Shown here: positions 26,804-34,912 of the stretch, piece after piece
How the letters are laid out: each line of letters opens with the position of its first letter
How positions within the stretch are numbered: position 1 is the stretch's first letter
DNA from: Gimesia benthica
GTDB lineage: Bacteria; Planctomycetota; Planctomycetia; Planctomycetales; Planctomycetaceae
Direction of reading: 5' to 3'
DNA length: 64,000 nucleotides
Assembly: GCF_009720525.1 (NCBI RefSeq)
Contig: NZ_CP043930.1
Span: 2,701,501-2,765,500, forward strand
Notes under the pieces: model-generated
Databases searched by the model: none
Seen by the model: only the letters and a program-made list of their open reading frames with translations
What the model was told of the DNA's origin: nothing
Position numbers and translations under genes: made by a program

Positions 26804-28513
26804 ATGTCGAAACCACAAGACGTACCGTCATTTCTGGAATTACTGCGGGAGAGCCATCTGCTCTCGGAAGACAAAGTTCGCGCCGTCATTGAAGAATTCG
26901 ACCTGGAATCCGCCGAAAAGCCCAAGGAGGCCGCTCAACGTCTCGTCACCGGGAAAGTCTTGACGCGTTACCAGGGCGAACGCCTGCTGGCCGGCCGTAA
27001 ACGTGGTTTCTTCATCGACAAATACAAAGTGTTGGAAGTCCTCGGTTTCGGCGGCATGGGCAGTCTGTATCTCGCGGAGCATCTGGAGACGAAGGAACCG
27101 GTCGCCCTCAAGGTCCTCAATGACAAATGCCGCAACGACGCGGGCATGCTGACCCGGCTCAAACTGGAAGCCTCAGCCGGATCGCGTCTGGATCACCCCC
27201 ACATTGTCCGCACGATCTCCTATGAAGGATCAGGGGCCGTCTGTTACATCGCGATGGAATTCATCAAAGGCATCAGCCTGCTGGAACTGGTCCTGCTCAA
27301 ACAGAGATCGCTCCCTTCTCCCCAGGTCTGCGACGTCATCGCCCAGGCCGCTCTGGGGCTGGAAGAAGCTCATCAGGCAGGCATCATCCACCGCGACCTC
27401 AAACCGGAAAACCTGATCATCGATTCCCAGGGTTATGTCAAAGTACTCGACTTTGGTCTGGCCCTGCTCAAAGACAATCCCGATGCGGAATTCTCACTCT
27501 CGATGATCTTCGGGCATGGCTGTGTCGGGACCCCCGAATACATTGCCCCCGAGCAGTCCCGCGAAGGCACCACCGTTGATGCCCGGGCCGATGTTTACGG
27601 ACTGGGTGGTACGATGTATTTCCTCCTGACCGGTAAACTCCCCTTCCCCAAAGGGACCGCTGCTCAGAAAATTCAGGCCCACCGCGAACAGGCTCCCCGG
27701 TCGATCGCCGAAATCGCACCCGCGATCCCTGCTGAAGTCGTCGCAATCGTCGAAAAGATGATGGCCAAGGATCCCGAGGATCGTTATCAGTCGATGGCAG
27801 AAGTCGCCGCGGCCCTGGAACCATTCGCCGAACGTCAGCCAGTCGAATTCCGCTTCAATAAAGTTGTCTCGCAGCGGGTTCAGCAGGCCAAGGCCCGCAG
27901 TGCGATCGCTCAGTCGAGTATCGTCAAGCCGCAGCTTTCTTCGCGGATCGCGACCGCCAGTCATGTTGCCGAACAAGCCAGGCAGCAACAGAAAGCAGAT
28001 GGCATCGAACGCCTGACCCGCGGCGAATCGGACATCTCCAAAAGTGGCATCCTCCGTCATGGGGTTCCCGCCGAATCGACAGACAACATGGCACAGGAAG
28101 CCTCGGATGCCCTGGTCAAAGACTTTCAACCAATTGAATTGATCGACCTCGACGATAAACGCAGGTTCCCGATCTTTAAACAGCGGGTCACCCTCGGCCG
28201 GAATCCGACCTGCGATATCCAGATTGATCGACCCGGCATTTCGGGCAATCACTGCGAATTTCACTACGAGAACACCGGCTGGGTTGTTACCGACCTCAAA
28301 AGCAAAAACGGCACCGAGGTCGACGGACGACGGATTCAGGAACAGATCCTCTTCCCCGGCAACACTCTGTCACTGGCCGCCAGCTATCACTTCCGCGTCG
28401 CCTCACCGAATCAGTACGTCCAGAAAAACAAGAAGAAGCCGATGCTGATCGCCGCCTCCGTCCTGGCCGGCATCTGTCTCATCGCCGGCATCGGCTACTG
28501 GCTGCTGTCTTGA
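26804..28513 (+). CDS. Ser/Thr protein kinase with FHA domain and C-terminal anchor
   Basis: A Hanks-type kinase domain spans residues 74-330: glycine loop GFGGMG (81-86), catalytic Lys103, HRDLKPEN (196-203), DFG (216-218) and APE (248-250). An FHA domain follows at about 450-520, with LGRNPTCDIQI, GISGNHCEFH and SKNGTEVDG, which binds phosphothreonine. The last 20 residues are one membrane helix. The N-terminal 70 residues are a small helical region common in planctomycete kinases. All catalytic residues are present, so it should be active. The kinase faces the cytoplasm, and fusion to FHA suggests self-recruitment of phosphorylated partners. It is flanked by the inverted-repeat element. 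Confidence 0.93.
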   Translation: MSKPQDVPSFLELLRESHLLSEDKVRAVIEEFDLESAEKPKEAAQRLVTGKVLTRYQGERLLAGRKRGFFIDKYKVLEVLGFGGMGSLYLAEHLETKEPVALKVLNDKCRNDAGMLTRLKLEASAGSRLDHPHIVRTISYEGSGAVCYIAMEFIKGISLLELVLLKQRSLPSPQVCDVIAQAALGLEEAHQAGIIHRDLKPENLIIDSQGYVKVLDFGLALLKDNPDAEFSLSMIFGHGCVGTPEYIAPEQSREGTTVDARADVYGLGGTMYFLLTGKLPFPKGTAAQKIQAHREQAPRSIAEIAPAIPAEVVAIVEKMMAKDPEDRYQSMAEVAAALEPFAERQPVEFRFNKVVSQRVQQAKARSAIAQSSIVKPQLSSRIATASHVAEQARQQQKADGIERLTRGESDISKSGILRHGVPAESTDNMAQEASDALVKDFQPIELIDLDDKRRFPIFKQRVTLGRNPTCDIQIDRPGISGNHCEFHYENTGWVVTDLKSKNGTEVDGRRIQEQILFPGNTLSLAASYHFRVASPNQYVQKNKKKPMLIAASVLAGICLIAGIGYWLLS

Positions 28514-28517
28514 ATAA

Positions 28518-28747
28518 TGAGCGGAATGGCGCTAGCCACCGGTAATTGAAACAGCTTCCGGATGTCTATCGCAATCACGACTTCAAAATGAATGGGGTGG
28601 GCCCGAATAAAATTCGGGCCGAGCGCAGCGAGCAGGAAATCGCAGCTCACTCTCGCAAATGTTTCTGACAAGACCGATTCAAAAAAGAAATTAAAATCGG
28701 TTCATCCATATTCGCCCTAACACCGGCGGCTAGCGCCTTGCCGCTCA
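28518..28747. repeat. 230-bp element with 26-bp terminal inverted repeats
   Basis: The arms 28518-28543 and 28722-28747 are inverted repeats (23 of 26 match) with the core GGCTAGCGCC. The interior holds a perfect 9-bp hairpin (28600-28608 with 28612-28620) and a 7-bp pair (28673-28679 with 28695-28701). No coding frame is inside. The structure fits a miniature inverted-repeat element or another interspersed planctomycete repeat. It fills the gap between the kinase gene and the SGNH gene and may act as a terminator for both. Confidence 0.65.
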
Positions 28748-28759
28748 GTCTAAAGAATG

Positions 28760-29617
28760 CTACTTCTGATTCTCTTCCTGCAGTGCCCCCTCAATATACT
28801 CCGCCACCTGTTTGCCCAGCAGGTCATAGCCTTTGCCGTTGAAGTGCACGTCTTTCGGATTCTGTACTTCTGACAGATGTGGCGTGATGAAGGTAAACAG
28901 ATCGTCGATCTCTACACCGTTCCGCTCCATCACCTTCGCAGCGATCGCATTCTTTTCTTCCAGCTTCGCCTTCATTTCCGGTCCCTCTTTCCAGTCAGCC
29001 GGGATCGGCGTACTGCTGGCCCAGACCACTTTCGCCCCGGTCTGCTTCAGTCGTTTCACAATCTCTTCCAGGCGTTTCTCATAGTCTTCCGCTTTGGTCC
29101 GTCGATCGTGAATGCCAAAGTTGAAATGGATCAGGTCCCAGTTACCGTCACCCAGCCAGACATCGAGTTTCTTCAGGCCTGTCGCCGTCGGTCCGCAGTT
29201 CGCCGGAGCACGATGCACGTTCACTTTCCCTTTTAAGGCGTTCCGGGCCGCCTGTGTGTAGCCCCGTGAAACCGAATCCCCAACCAGCAGCACGCGAGGC
29301 AATGTGGGATCGTCGGCGACATAATCCCAGGCCGTCTTCTGACCGGCGACTTTCTGTTTCTTATAGATCGGGAGATAAAAACCGCCCAGGTTTTCTTCAA
29401 GCACGGTTTCCCACGCCTGCTGTTTCGCGGGCAGCGTCGCTTTCCAGGCCGCGAACTTTTTGTTGATCTCCGCTTCCTGTTTCGCTTTTTTAGCAGCGGC
29501 TTCGTCAGCGTTGGTCGGTTCGGTTTTCTTGTCATTCGCCTGCAGCGAGGCTACGATGAAACTCAAACAACACAGAATCAACAGTGTGGAACGCAGACAA
29601 CGGATTGATTTCAACAT
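28760..29617 (-). CDS. Secreted SGNH/GDSL hydrolase
   Basis: The 285-residue protein has a signal peptide at the chosen ATG 29617 (MLKSIRCLRSTLLILCCLSF), which has a GGGAAG site. A longer frame reaching 29827 has no signal peptide and overlaps the start of the aldolase gene. The SGNH blocks are present: LLVGDSVSRG, ANCGPTATG, HFNFGIHDRR and KDVHFNGKGYDLLG with the catalytic Asp/His pair. The substrate is probably an ester or acetylated sugar. A coiled charged stretch (about 25-75, Lys/Glu rich) precedes the catalytic part. It is divergent from the aldolase gene at 29766. Confidence 0.85.
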   Translation of the reverse strand: MLKSIRCLRSTLLILCCLSFIVASLQANDKKTEPTNADEAAAKKAKQEAEINKKFAAWKATLPAKQQAWETVLEENLGGFYLPIYKKQKVAGQKTAWDYVADDPTLPRVLLVGDSVSRGYTQAARNALKGKVNVHRAPANCGPTATGLKKLDVWLGDGNWDLIHFNFGIHDRRTKAEDYEKRLEEIVKRLKQTGAKVVWASSTPIPADWKEGPEMKAKLEEKNAIAAKVMERNGVEIDDLFTFITPHLSEVQNPKDVHFNGKGYDLLGKQVAEYIEGALQEENQK

Positions 29618-29765
29618 CGATATTCTTCCCGGTAACTGAAAACGAATGAATTTGGACCTCGTCTTCAGGATACCGCAGGCGCATGCCGGAAACAATCTCG
29701 CCTCAACCGCCCGAGTCACGTTCAGGCTGTTTTTATCATTCACATTTAGATACCAGGGACCTCCC

Positions 29766-30518
29766 ATGTCTGACTCATTCCGCTCGCAACTCAAACAGGG
29801 GAAACTGCTGATTGCCCCCATGGTCACCTTTTCCTGCCCGGAAGCCGCCGAGATCCTGGCCGACGTCGGCTATGACTGGCTGTTCCTCGATGCCGAACAC
29901 AGCACTTACGCCCCCTCCGATCTGCAGGCCATCGTGGGGCGGGTGAGTCACAAGATCCACAGTCTGGTCCGGCTGCACGCCCCCGAAGAAGTCTCCATCA
30001 AGAAAGCCCTCGATCTGGGTGCCGCCGGAATTATCGCCCCGCAGGTCAATACCGTGGAACAGGCCGAACAGATCATTTCCTGGTCCCGCTACTCACCTGA
30101 AGGAACCCGGGGTGTCGGCCTGGGCCGCGCCCACGGCTACGGCTTTGCCTTCGAAGACTACCTGGCCAAAGCGAATGAGGAAACCACCGTCGTCGTTCAG
30201 GCTGAGCACATCGATGCGGTCAATGCCATTGAACAGATCGTCGCCGTCCCCGGCGTCGACGCAGTGCTGATCGGCCCGTACGATCTCTCTGCCAGCATGA
30301 AACGCATCGGCGAGATCGATCATCCCGAAGTGACCGGCGCCATCGACCATGTGACCGAGGTCTGTCAGAAAAACAACATGCCCCTGGGCATCTTCGGCGT
30401 CACCGTGGACGCAGTCAAACCGTACATCGACAAAGGCTTCACCCTGATCACCGTCGGCGTCGACACCATCATGCTGGGCCACGCCGCCCGCAAAATGCTG
30501 GGACAGGTTAAGGGATGA
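29766..30518 (+). CDS. HpcH/HpaI family aldolase
   Basis: This 250-residue class II, metal-dependent aldolase of the HpcH/HpaI family cleaves or forms 4-hydroxy-2-oxo acids to give pyruvate. Visible hallmarks are GYDWLFLDAEH (about 33-43), SLVRLHAPEEVSIKKALDLG, GIIAPQVNTVEQA with the metal glutamate, and VPGVDAVLIGPYDLSASM (about 163-180). The ATG 29766 has an AGGGA site. An upstream in-frame start at 29646 is rejected. It is single-gene, divergent from the SGNH gene. Confidence 0.88.
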   Translation: MSDSFRSQLKQGKLLIAPMVTFSCPEAAEILADVGYDWLFLDAEHSTYAPSDLQAIVGRVSHKIHSLVRLHAPEEVSIKKALDLGAAGIIAPQVNTVEQAEQIISWSRYSPEGTRGVGLGRAHGYGFAFEDYLAKANEETTVVVQAEHIDAVNAIEQIVAVPGVDAVLIGPYDLSASMKRIGEIDHPEVTGAIDHVTEVCQKNNMPLGIFGVTVDAVKPYIDKGFTLITVGVDTIMLGHAARKMLGQVKG

Positions 30519-30641
30519 AAAAGACTTTCCTGACATCCTTGTAAACGTTGTATTACGATTCTCTGGATCAGTTTGGGATAGAATCATTGAGAAGGGATTT
30601 TGTCATTTTCAACTTTCGTAGGCTGATCCCGCTCTAAAAGA

Positions 30642-31115
30642 TCATGAGTTTTGAGTAACACATGGCTCCAGAAACCGCAGGTGATGGGCGGCGTGGGTTG
30701 TGTAAACAGTTTCCAGCGTTTCGCGATCCAGGCGGCCGAAGCCGGGGTGCCAGTGGTAAGGTCCCTCGTGGGCTTTGAAGCGGGTCACGCTCTGGGCAAA
30801 GTGTTCCGCTTCCGCGGCGTCTGCCAGGTCCGCTGCCGGAACGAAGATCGGAGTCGTCGGAATTCCCTGGGGAGAATCTCCCTTGAGCAGACGCGGCAGG
30901 AACAGCCGACGCATCACCGGCCAGAGAGGGGCATAGATCAGCATCCACTTTGGGTATCCATCGAGTGCGGGATCCTGCACCAGCGATAAATGGCGGCAGA
31001 TCTGGGCCAGATTCCACTTGCCCCGCTGGGTGTAGCCGGTCCGTAACAGCGACTCCACTTCCGCAACCGCGTCCTCCAGCCGTTCGAACTTCAGCTCCCG
31101 CAAATCCTCAATCAT
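30642..31115 (-). CDS. DUF1569 protein
   Basis: This 157-residue protein matches DUF1569, a DinB-like metal-binding helical family of unknown activity: WNLAQICRHLSLVQDPALDG, and near the end FGRLDRETLETVYTTHAAHH with two His. The family is common in planctomycetes. The ATG 31113-31115 has GAGG upstream. A TTG 30 bases earlier has no better site. The gene is monocistronic, with 245 bp to the divergent ion-channel gene. Confidence 0.8.
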   Translation of the reverse strand: MIEDLRELKFERLEDAVAEVESLLRTGYTQRGKWNLAQICRHLSLVQDPALDGYPKWMLIYAPLWPVMRRLFLPRLLKGDSPQGIPTTPIFVPAADLADAAEAEHFAQSVTRFKAHEGPYHWHPGFGRLDRETLETVYTTHAAHHLRFLEPCVTQNS

Positions 31116-31390
31116 CTCACCGGTTTCCTCGATTTCCTCTCCCAATTCCCCCTGCTTCGCGACAGCAGACAGTTCCTGTCATAAACTTTTCTGTCAATTT
31201 CCGAAACCGGTACACCGAGTAATATTGCTTTTTTTGGCTGAGAGAGGACAAAGTATGCATTTCCACTGATTGATGAACTGTGGAAAGATTCAGAGGGATC
31301 AATGCTCCGGCCGTGGGTATAATCAAAGAGACAGCCTCGCCCTGGATTTCTCGGCCAGTCTGATCCCACTTCTCGATAAGGAACACTTGA

Positions 31391-32476
31391 TTGACAAACG
31401 CGTTTCTGCCTCGCTTACTGGTCTGCTTCGGGTTGTTGCTACCGGTCCCCGTTTTTGCCCAGGAAGCTGCCCCTGGCCCTGCTGCAGCAAAAAGTCCTCT
31501 GAAGTCAACCCTGGTTGAAGAGGCCAAGCCGGAACTGAAGCGTCCTGCCAGTCCGGGTGAAGCGACTGAGGTGCAGGCCCTGATTTATGTGATTGATATT
31601 GATGAAATCAACTCCGCCGACCAGAGCTTTGCCGCCAGCGTGTATTATGAAGCCCGCTGGAACAGTCCCCTGCTCCAGCACGCGGGGCCCGGACCACTGC
31701 ACGTCGATCTGGCCGACATCTGGAATCCCCGCCTGACCATCATCGGTCAACAGAATTCCTGGAAGTCGTATCCCGAGACGGCGGAAATCCTGCCGGACGG
31801 GACCGTCATTTATCGACAGAAAGTCTGGGGCCATTTTTCGCAGCCACTGAATCTCCACGACTTTCCGTTTGACCGACAGGAACTCTCGATCCAACTGGTA
31901 GCCCCGGGCTTTTCGGAGAAACAGGTGAGCATGACGCCCTGGGTTGGCGAACTGGGGAGAACTTCCAACCTGGCTCCGCATTTTTCCTTACCCGACTTTG
32001 ATATTCTCTCCTTCGAGGCAAAGTCAGCACCGTACTATCCGGACCAGGGCCCCATTGGCGTCGCTGGTTACGAAATGAAAATCCAGGTTGCCCGACAGCC
32101 CGAATATTACATTTTAAAGGTCATCTTGCCCTTATGCCTGATCGTGATCATGTCCTGGCTGCCCCGCTGGTTGAACCCGGAACAGTCAGGAACCAACATC
32201 GGGATCTCCACATCCGCGTTCCTGACTCTGGTTGCCTACCTGTTTGCGATCACGGTTCTGCTGCCACGGATTTCCTACATCACGCGCATCGACCGCTTCA
32301 TCATGCTGTCGACCCTCACGGTGTTTTCAGGATTGATCCAGACGGTGACAAACACCTACCTGCTCAAGGGTGAAAGTATTCAGAATAAACGTCTGGTGGC
32401 ACAGCTCGATTTCTGGTCGCGGATCCTGTACCCGCTCATCCTGGTCGCAGTCATCGTGATCTCATTTGTACTATGA
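31391..32476 (+). CDS. Pentameric ligand-gated ion channel (Cys-loop family, prokaryotic)
   Basis: The 361-residue protein has a signal peptide (1-23, ends VFAQ), an extracellular beta-sandwich (about 60-238), and four membrane helices M1 (240-260), M2 (267-292), M3 (302-325) and M4 (341-361). The family hallmark FPFD occurs at 158-161 in [11 protein letters not shown]. The two cysteines of animal receptors are Leu or absent, as in GLIC and ELIC. M1 has the conserved proline (ILPL). M2 is [19 protein letters not shown]. The start is TTG at 31391 with an AAGGAA site 9 bases upstream and an in-frame stop just before. Ligand and ion selectivity are unknown. Confidence 0.92.
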   Translation: MTNAFLPRLLVCFGLLLPVPVFAQEAAPGPAAAKSPLKSTLVEEAKPELKRPASPGEATEVQALIYVIDIDEINSADQSFAASVYYEARWNSPLLQHAGPGPLHVDLADIWNPRLTIIGQQNSWKSYPETAEILPDGTVIYRQKVWGHFSQPLNLHDFPFDRQELSIQLVAPGFSEKQVSMTPWVGELGRTSNLAPHFSLPDFDILSFEAKSAPYYPDQGPIGVAGYEMKIQVARQPEYYILKVILPLCLIVIMSWLPRWLNPEQSGTNIGISTSAFLTLVAYLFAITVLLPRISYITRIDRFIMLSTLTVFSGLIQTVTNTYLLKGESIQNKRLVAQLDFWSRILYPLILVAVIVISFVL

Positions 32477-32481
32477 ATGTC

Positions 32482-32501
32482 TGACATGTTAAAACATGTC
32501 A
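32482..32501. repeat. 9-bp inverted repeat
   Basis: TGACATGTT (32482-32490) and its complement (32493-32501) form a near-perfect dyad just after the ion-channel stop codon. There is no T-tract, so it resembles an operator or a hairpin rather than a terminator. Confidence 0.45.
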
Positions 32502-32560
32502 AGCAATCGGCGTGATTAAAACGCTAGTCGCATCCTCAAAACTCAAGCAGATAAAGTCCC

Positions 32561-33085
32561 ATGTTCACGACCCGCGATGCCACTCTGGATGACCTGCCTG
32601 CGATTGTCGACATCTATAACCAGTCGATTCCCGCCGGTACTGCGACGGCAGATACCCGGCCGATTACCGTTGAAAGCCGCCGACCGTGGTTTGCCCAGTT
32701 CTCTCCGGAAAAGCGACCCATCTGGGTGGCAGAAGACGAAGCGGGACAGATCGCCGGCTGCATCTACGTGACTTCGTTTTACGCGGGGCGACCGGCGTAT
32801 GACAAGACGGCGGAAGTCAGTCTCTACCTGTCGAACTCCCACCAGAAACAGGGACTGGGCACGTTTCTGCTCCAGAAAATGATCGATGCCTGCCCTTCTC
32901 TGGGCATCACAACCCTGGTCGGCATGCACTTCGATCACAACGAAGCCACGAAACATCTGAATGAAAAGTTCGGCTTCGAAGTCTGCGGACACCTGCCCGA
33001 AATCGCTGAAGTGCACGGACAGAAACGGGGACTGCTGATCTCCCTGCTGCGAATCCCCGAATGTTCGGAAGACGGAAACACTTAA
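32561..33085 (+). CDS. GNAT acetyltransferase
   Basis: This 174-residue protein has the GNAT fold of the phosphinothricin/methionine sulfoximine acetyltransferase branch: N-terminal RDATLDDLPAIVDIYNQS, then IPAGTATADTRPI, WVAEDEAGQIAGCIYVTSF, EVSLYLSNSHQKQGLGTFLL with the acetyl-CoA loop, and HFDHNEATKHLNEKFGF. The branch acetylates small amines or amino-acid analogues. The substrate here is not known. It follows the ion channel by 84 bp on the same strand, probably with its own promoter. Confidence 0.85.
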   Translation: MFTTRDATLDDLPAIVDIYNQSIPAGTATADTRPITVESRRPWFAQFSPEKRPIWVAEDEAGQIAGCIYVTSFYAGRPAYDKTAEVSLYLSNSHQKQGLGTFLLQKMIDACPSLGITTLVGMHFDHNEATKHLNEKFGFEVCGHLPEIAEVHGQKRGLLISLLRIPECSEDGNT

Positions 33086-33423
33086 CCCTTATCGGAGGGA
33101 GTCGATTCCTGCGGCGCTGGTTCTGAGGAGGGCTCCTTGTCCGTTGCTTCTCCCGACTCTTTCTCAGGGGTCTCCGCGTCGGCTGGTTTCACTGCGTCAG
33201 TCACTGTCGGCACCAATGGATAGGCCTTGAATTCTTCAGCCGTCAGTTCCAGCACGCGGCCTGCTGCAGTGAGTGCAAAGCCGCCGTTGTCAGCGATGTC
33301 TGCGGTATAGGCCAGCAGGTACTTGTCGTTCTCCTGACCCGAGTCTGTCAGCACGGCATTCCAGATGACGACGACCTTCCCCGCTTCAATCATCTTTTTC
33401 AGACTCTCGGGGATCGTAACCAC
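33082..33423 (-). CDS. C-terminal piece of a frameshifted protein
   Basis: These 113 codons read MVTIPESLKKMIEAGKVVVI and include FALTAAGRVLELTAEEFKAY, followed by a Pro/Glu/Thr tail. They probably belong to the same gene as the adjacent membrane protein at 33426-33758. The frame is open upstream of the GTG at 33423 and would be joined by one extra C in the run of six G (plus strand) at 33436-33441. The alternative is a separate GTG-started gene, 5 bases after the stop of the first, which coupling could support. The stop overlaps the stop of the GNAT gene. Confidence 0.45.
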   Translation of the reverse strand: MVTIPESLKKMIEAGKVVVIWNAVLTDSGQENDKYLLAYTADIADNGGFALTAAGRVLELTAEEFKAYPLVPTVTDAVKPADAETPEKESGEATDKEPSSEPAPQESTPSDKG

Positions 33424-33425
33424 AA

Positions 33426-33758
33426 CTACGGAATCGGGGGGACGATCCCCTCCGCTTTCGGGGGAGGCGGAGGGTTGTCGATGAAGTCCTGCAGATCTTC
33501 CAGGCTGGAAGGAGAGCGTTCCCGTTTCTGATGAAATTCGTGATACGCCAGGCCCAGCGGCTGCATTTCACTTTTAAAGGAATGTGCCTGCTCTGCGGGT
33601 TTGAAGAGGCGACCGGAATAGATGCCGACTACCAGCAGAATCAGAAACGCGAACACCAGCCCCCTCACGATCAGCGGAGAGCGATAAGGGGGATGCTGCC
33701 GGTCTGTCTCCGGCGTGGAGGTTGGCGTCTGTGATTCAATGTGCTCGTTTGAGTCCAT
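33426..33758 (-). CDS. N-terminal piece of a frameshifted membrane protein
   Basis: These 110 codons encode a single-pass membrane protein: a polar N-terminus (1-28), a helix RGLVFAFLILLVVGIYSG (32-49), then a periplasmic segment ending FHQKRERSPSSLEDLQDFID and a proline run. The frame stops at TAG 33426-33428, immediately after the six-base C run on the minus strand. See the combined entry for the proposed single gene. Confidence 0.55.
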   Translation of the reverse strand: MDSNEHIESQTPTSTPETDRQHPPYRSPLIVRGLVFAFLILLVVGIYSGRLFKPAEQAHSFKSEMQPLGLAYHEFHQKRERSPSSLEDLQDFIDNPPPPPKAEGIVPPIP

Positions 33759-33894
33759 CGTGATCTCCGTGGCTCATCTTCAGAAGTCAACCGCTGTCGA
33801 AACGCGATACACTGCGGTTTTGCATGGGAACGGAAAAATCAATGTACCCGGAACAGAGTACGAATACAAGAACGCATTCCCAGACCTGCAGCGA

Positions 33895-34812
33895 TCACGT
33901 TCTCTGTGACGACTGGTCCTGCCACAGTTTCCAGTAAGCCTGCATACGCTGGGCGAATGCTTTGGGCTGTTCCGCATAGATTCGATCGGCCAGCGCCAGT
34001 CCCGCTGACTGTAGTTCTTCCCTTTGTTGACCGATCAGCGTTATGAGTTGATCGATGTCACTGGTCGCGCCGAACCGCTCCGGTTCGCTGGTCAGCTGAC
34101 TGGTCATCACCGCCAGATCGTGATCGTCGCCGAGGTAATCATTTAACTGATCGAGTTCCTCAAGCTGGGCTGCCATGATCGGCTCCCAGATTTTTTTCAG
34201 CAGGCGCAGATGATACATCAGATACTTGCTACGTTTGCGGCACTCGTGAAAGAGTTCATCGTGAGGTTGCACGTACAGTTCCGCCAGAGCCTCAGCACCG
34301 CGACGGTAATTCCGCTGTAATCCGCGTTTAAGAATCTTGTCTGCTTTGCCTTTGATCTTCCACTCGTCAATCTGCCGATGTGCGGTCTGCAGATCATCAC
34401 AGAGCTGCTGCAGTTCCTGATCCAGGTCAATCCACTCTTCCACCAGCTGCTGCTTGCGTTCCTGGAAGCAGCGTTCAAAAGCGGCAAACAGGTCTACGTA
34501 CGCGGGATCGTCGAAGCGTTTCTTGAGTTTCGCCAGAGATTCCAGCATCGATTCCGCATCGCGTACGCGGGACAGCCTGCGTCCTGCATCACGGTACCAG
34601 ACATTAATGCGGCTGTAGTCGTCTCCCAGTCCCGACCGGACGATTCGAATCAACCCTCTCAGTTTCTTGAACCGTTTGCGAACTTCATGAATCGCCTCGT
34701 GCCGGTCCGATTCTGAATCCTGCAATTCCTGGATTGCCTTATGCACCTGATGACCGGCAATCCGCCGCACGCCATCTGCCAGTGATTCACCTTGTTCGAA
34801 CTGATAACTCAT
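33895..34812 (-). CDS. CHAD domain protein
   Basis: The 305-residue protein is almost entirely a CHAD domain, a helical bundle with conserved basic and acidic residues that binds polyphosphate. Visible markers are SDRHEAIHEVRKRFKKLRGLIR (the conserved His and basic patch), RDAGRRLSRVRDAESMLESL and YLGDDHDLAVM near residue 224. Family members attach to polyphosphate granules or accompany phosphate enzymes. The start ATG 34812 is clear. The gene is monocistronic with MFS and small genes as neighbours. Confidence 0.9.
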   Translation of the reverse strand: MSYQFEQGESLADGVRRIAGHQVHKAIQELQDSESDRHEAIHEVRKRFKKLRGLIRIVRSGLGDDYSRINVWYRDAGRRLSRVRDAESMLESLAKLKKRFDDPAYVDLFAAFERCFQERKQQLVEEWIDLDQELQQLCDDLQTAHRQIDEWKIKGKADKILKRGLQRNYRRGAEALAELYVQPHDELFHECRKRSKYLMYHLRLLKKIWEPIMAAQLEELDQLNDYLGDDHDLAVMTSQLTSEPERFGATSDIDQLITLIGQQREELQSAGLALADRIYAEQPKAFAQRMQAYWKLWQDQSSQRT

Positions 34813-34912
34813 CGTAAGTCCTGAGGCAGCAATAATAGAGGGAACGGTTTTAGAAAACGTTACCTTACCAGAAACGATCCGTTTTGTTAATTCTGCCGCA
34901 GCCTGGACCGGT

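Larger units (their letters stand above)
33082..33758 (-). pseudogene. Frameshifted membrane protein gene
   Basis: Read with a single inserted C at the six-base run 33436-33441, the two pieces give one frame of 225 residues: one membrane helix (about 29-50), a linker region with FHQKRERSPSSLEDLQDFID, then VVVVTIPESLKKMIEAGKVV and the LTAEEF region. The joined order resembles planctomycete proteins that continue into an LLADGSV-like segment and AEEF, which supports a single gene. It could be a true mutation, programmed slippage or a sequencing error. No function is known. Confidence 0.55.

Noticed and set aside
29646-29765. N-terminal extension of the HpcH/HpaI aldolase
   Set aside because: The extra 40 residues have no family counterpart, while the ATG at 29766 follows an AGGGA site and starts the conserved domain.
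31143-31145. TTG start for the DUF1569 gene, adding ten residues
   Set aside because: The ATG at 31113-31115 has a good GAGG site, while the TTG has none at the right distance.
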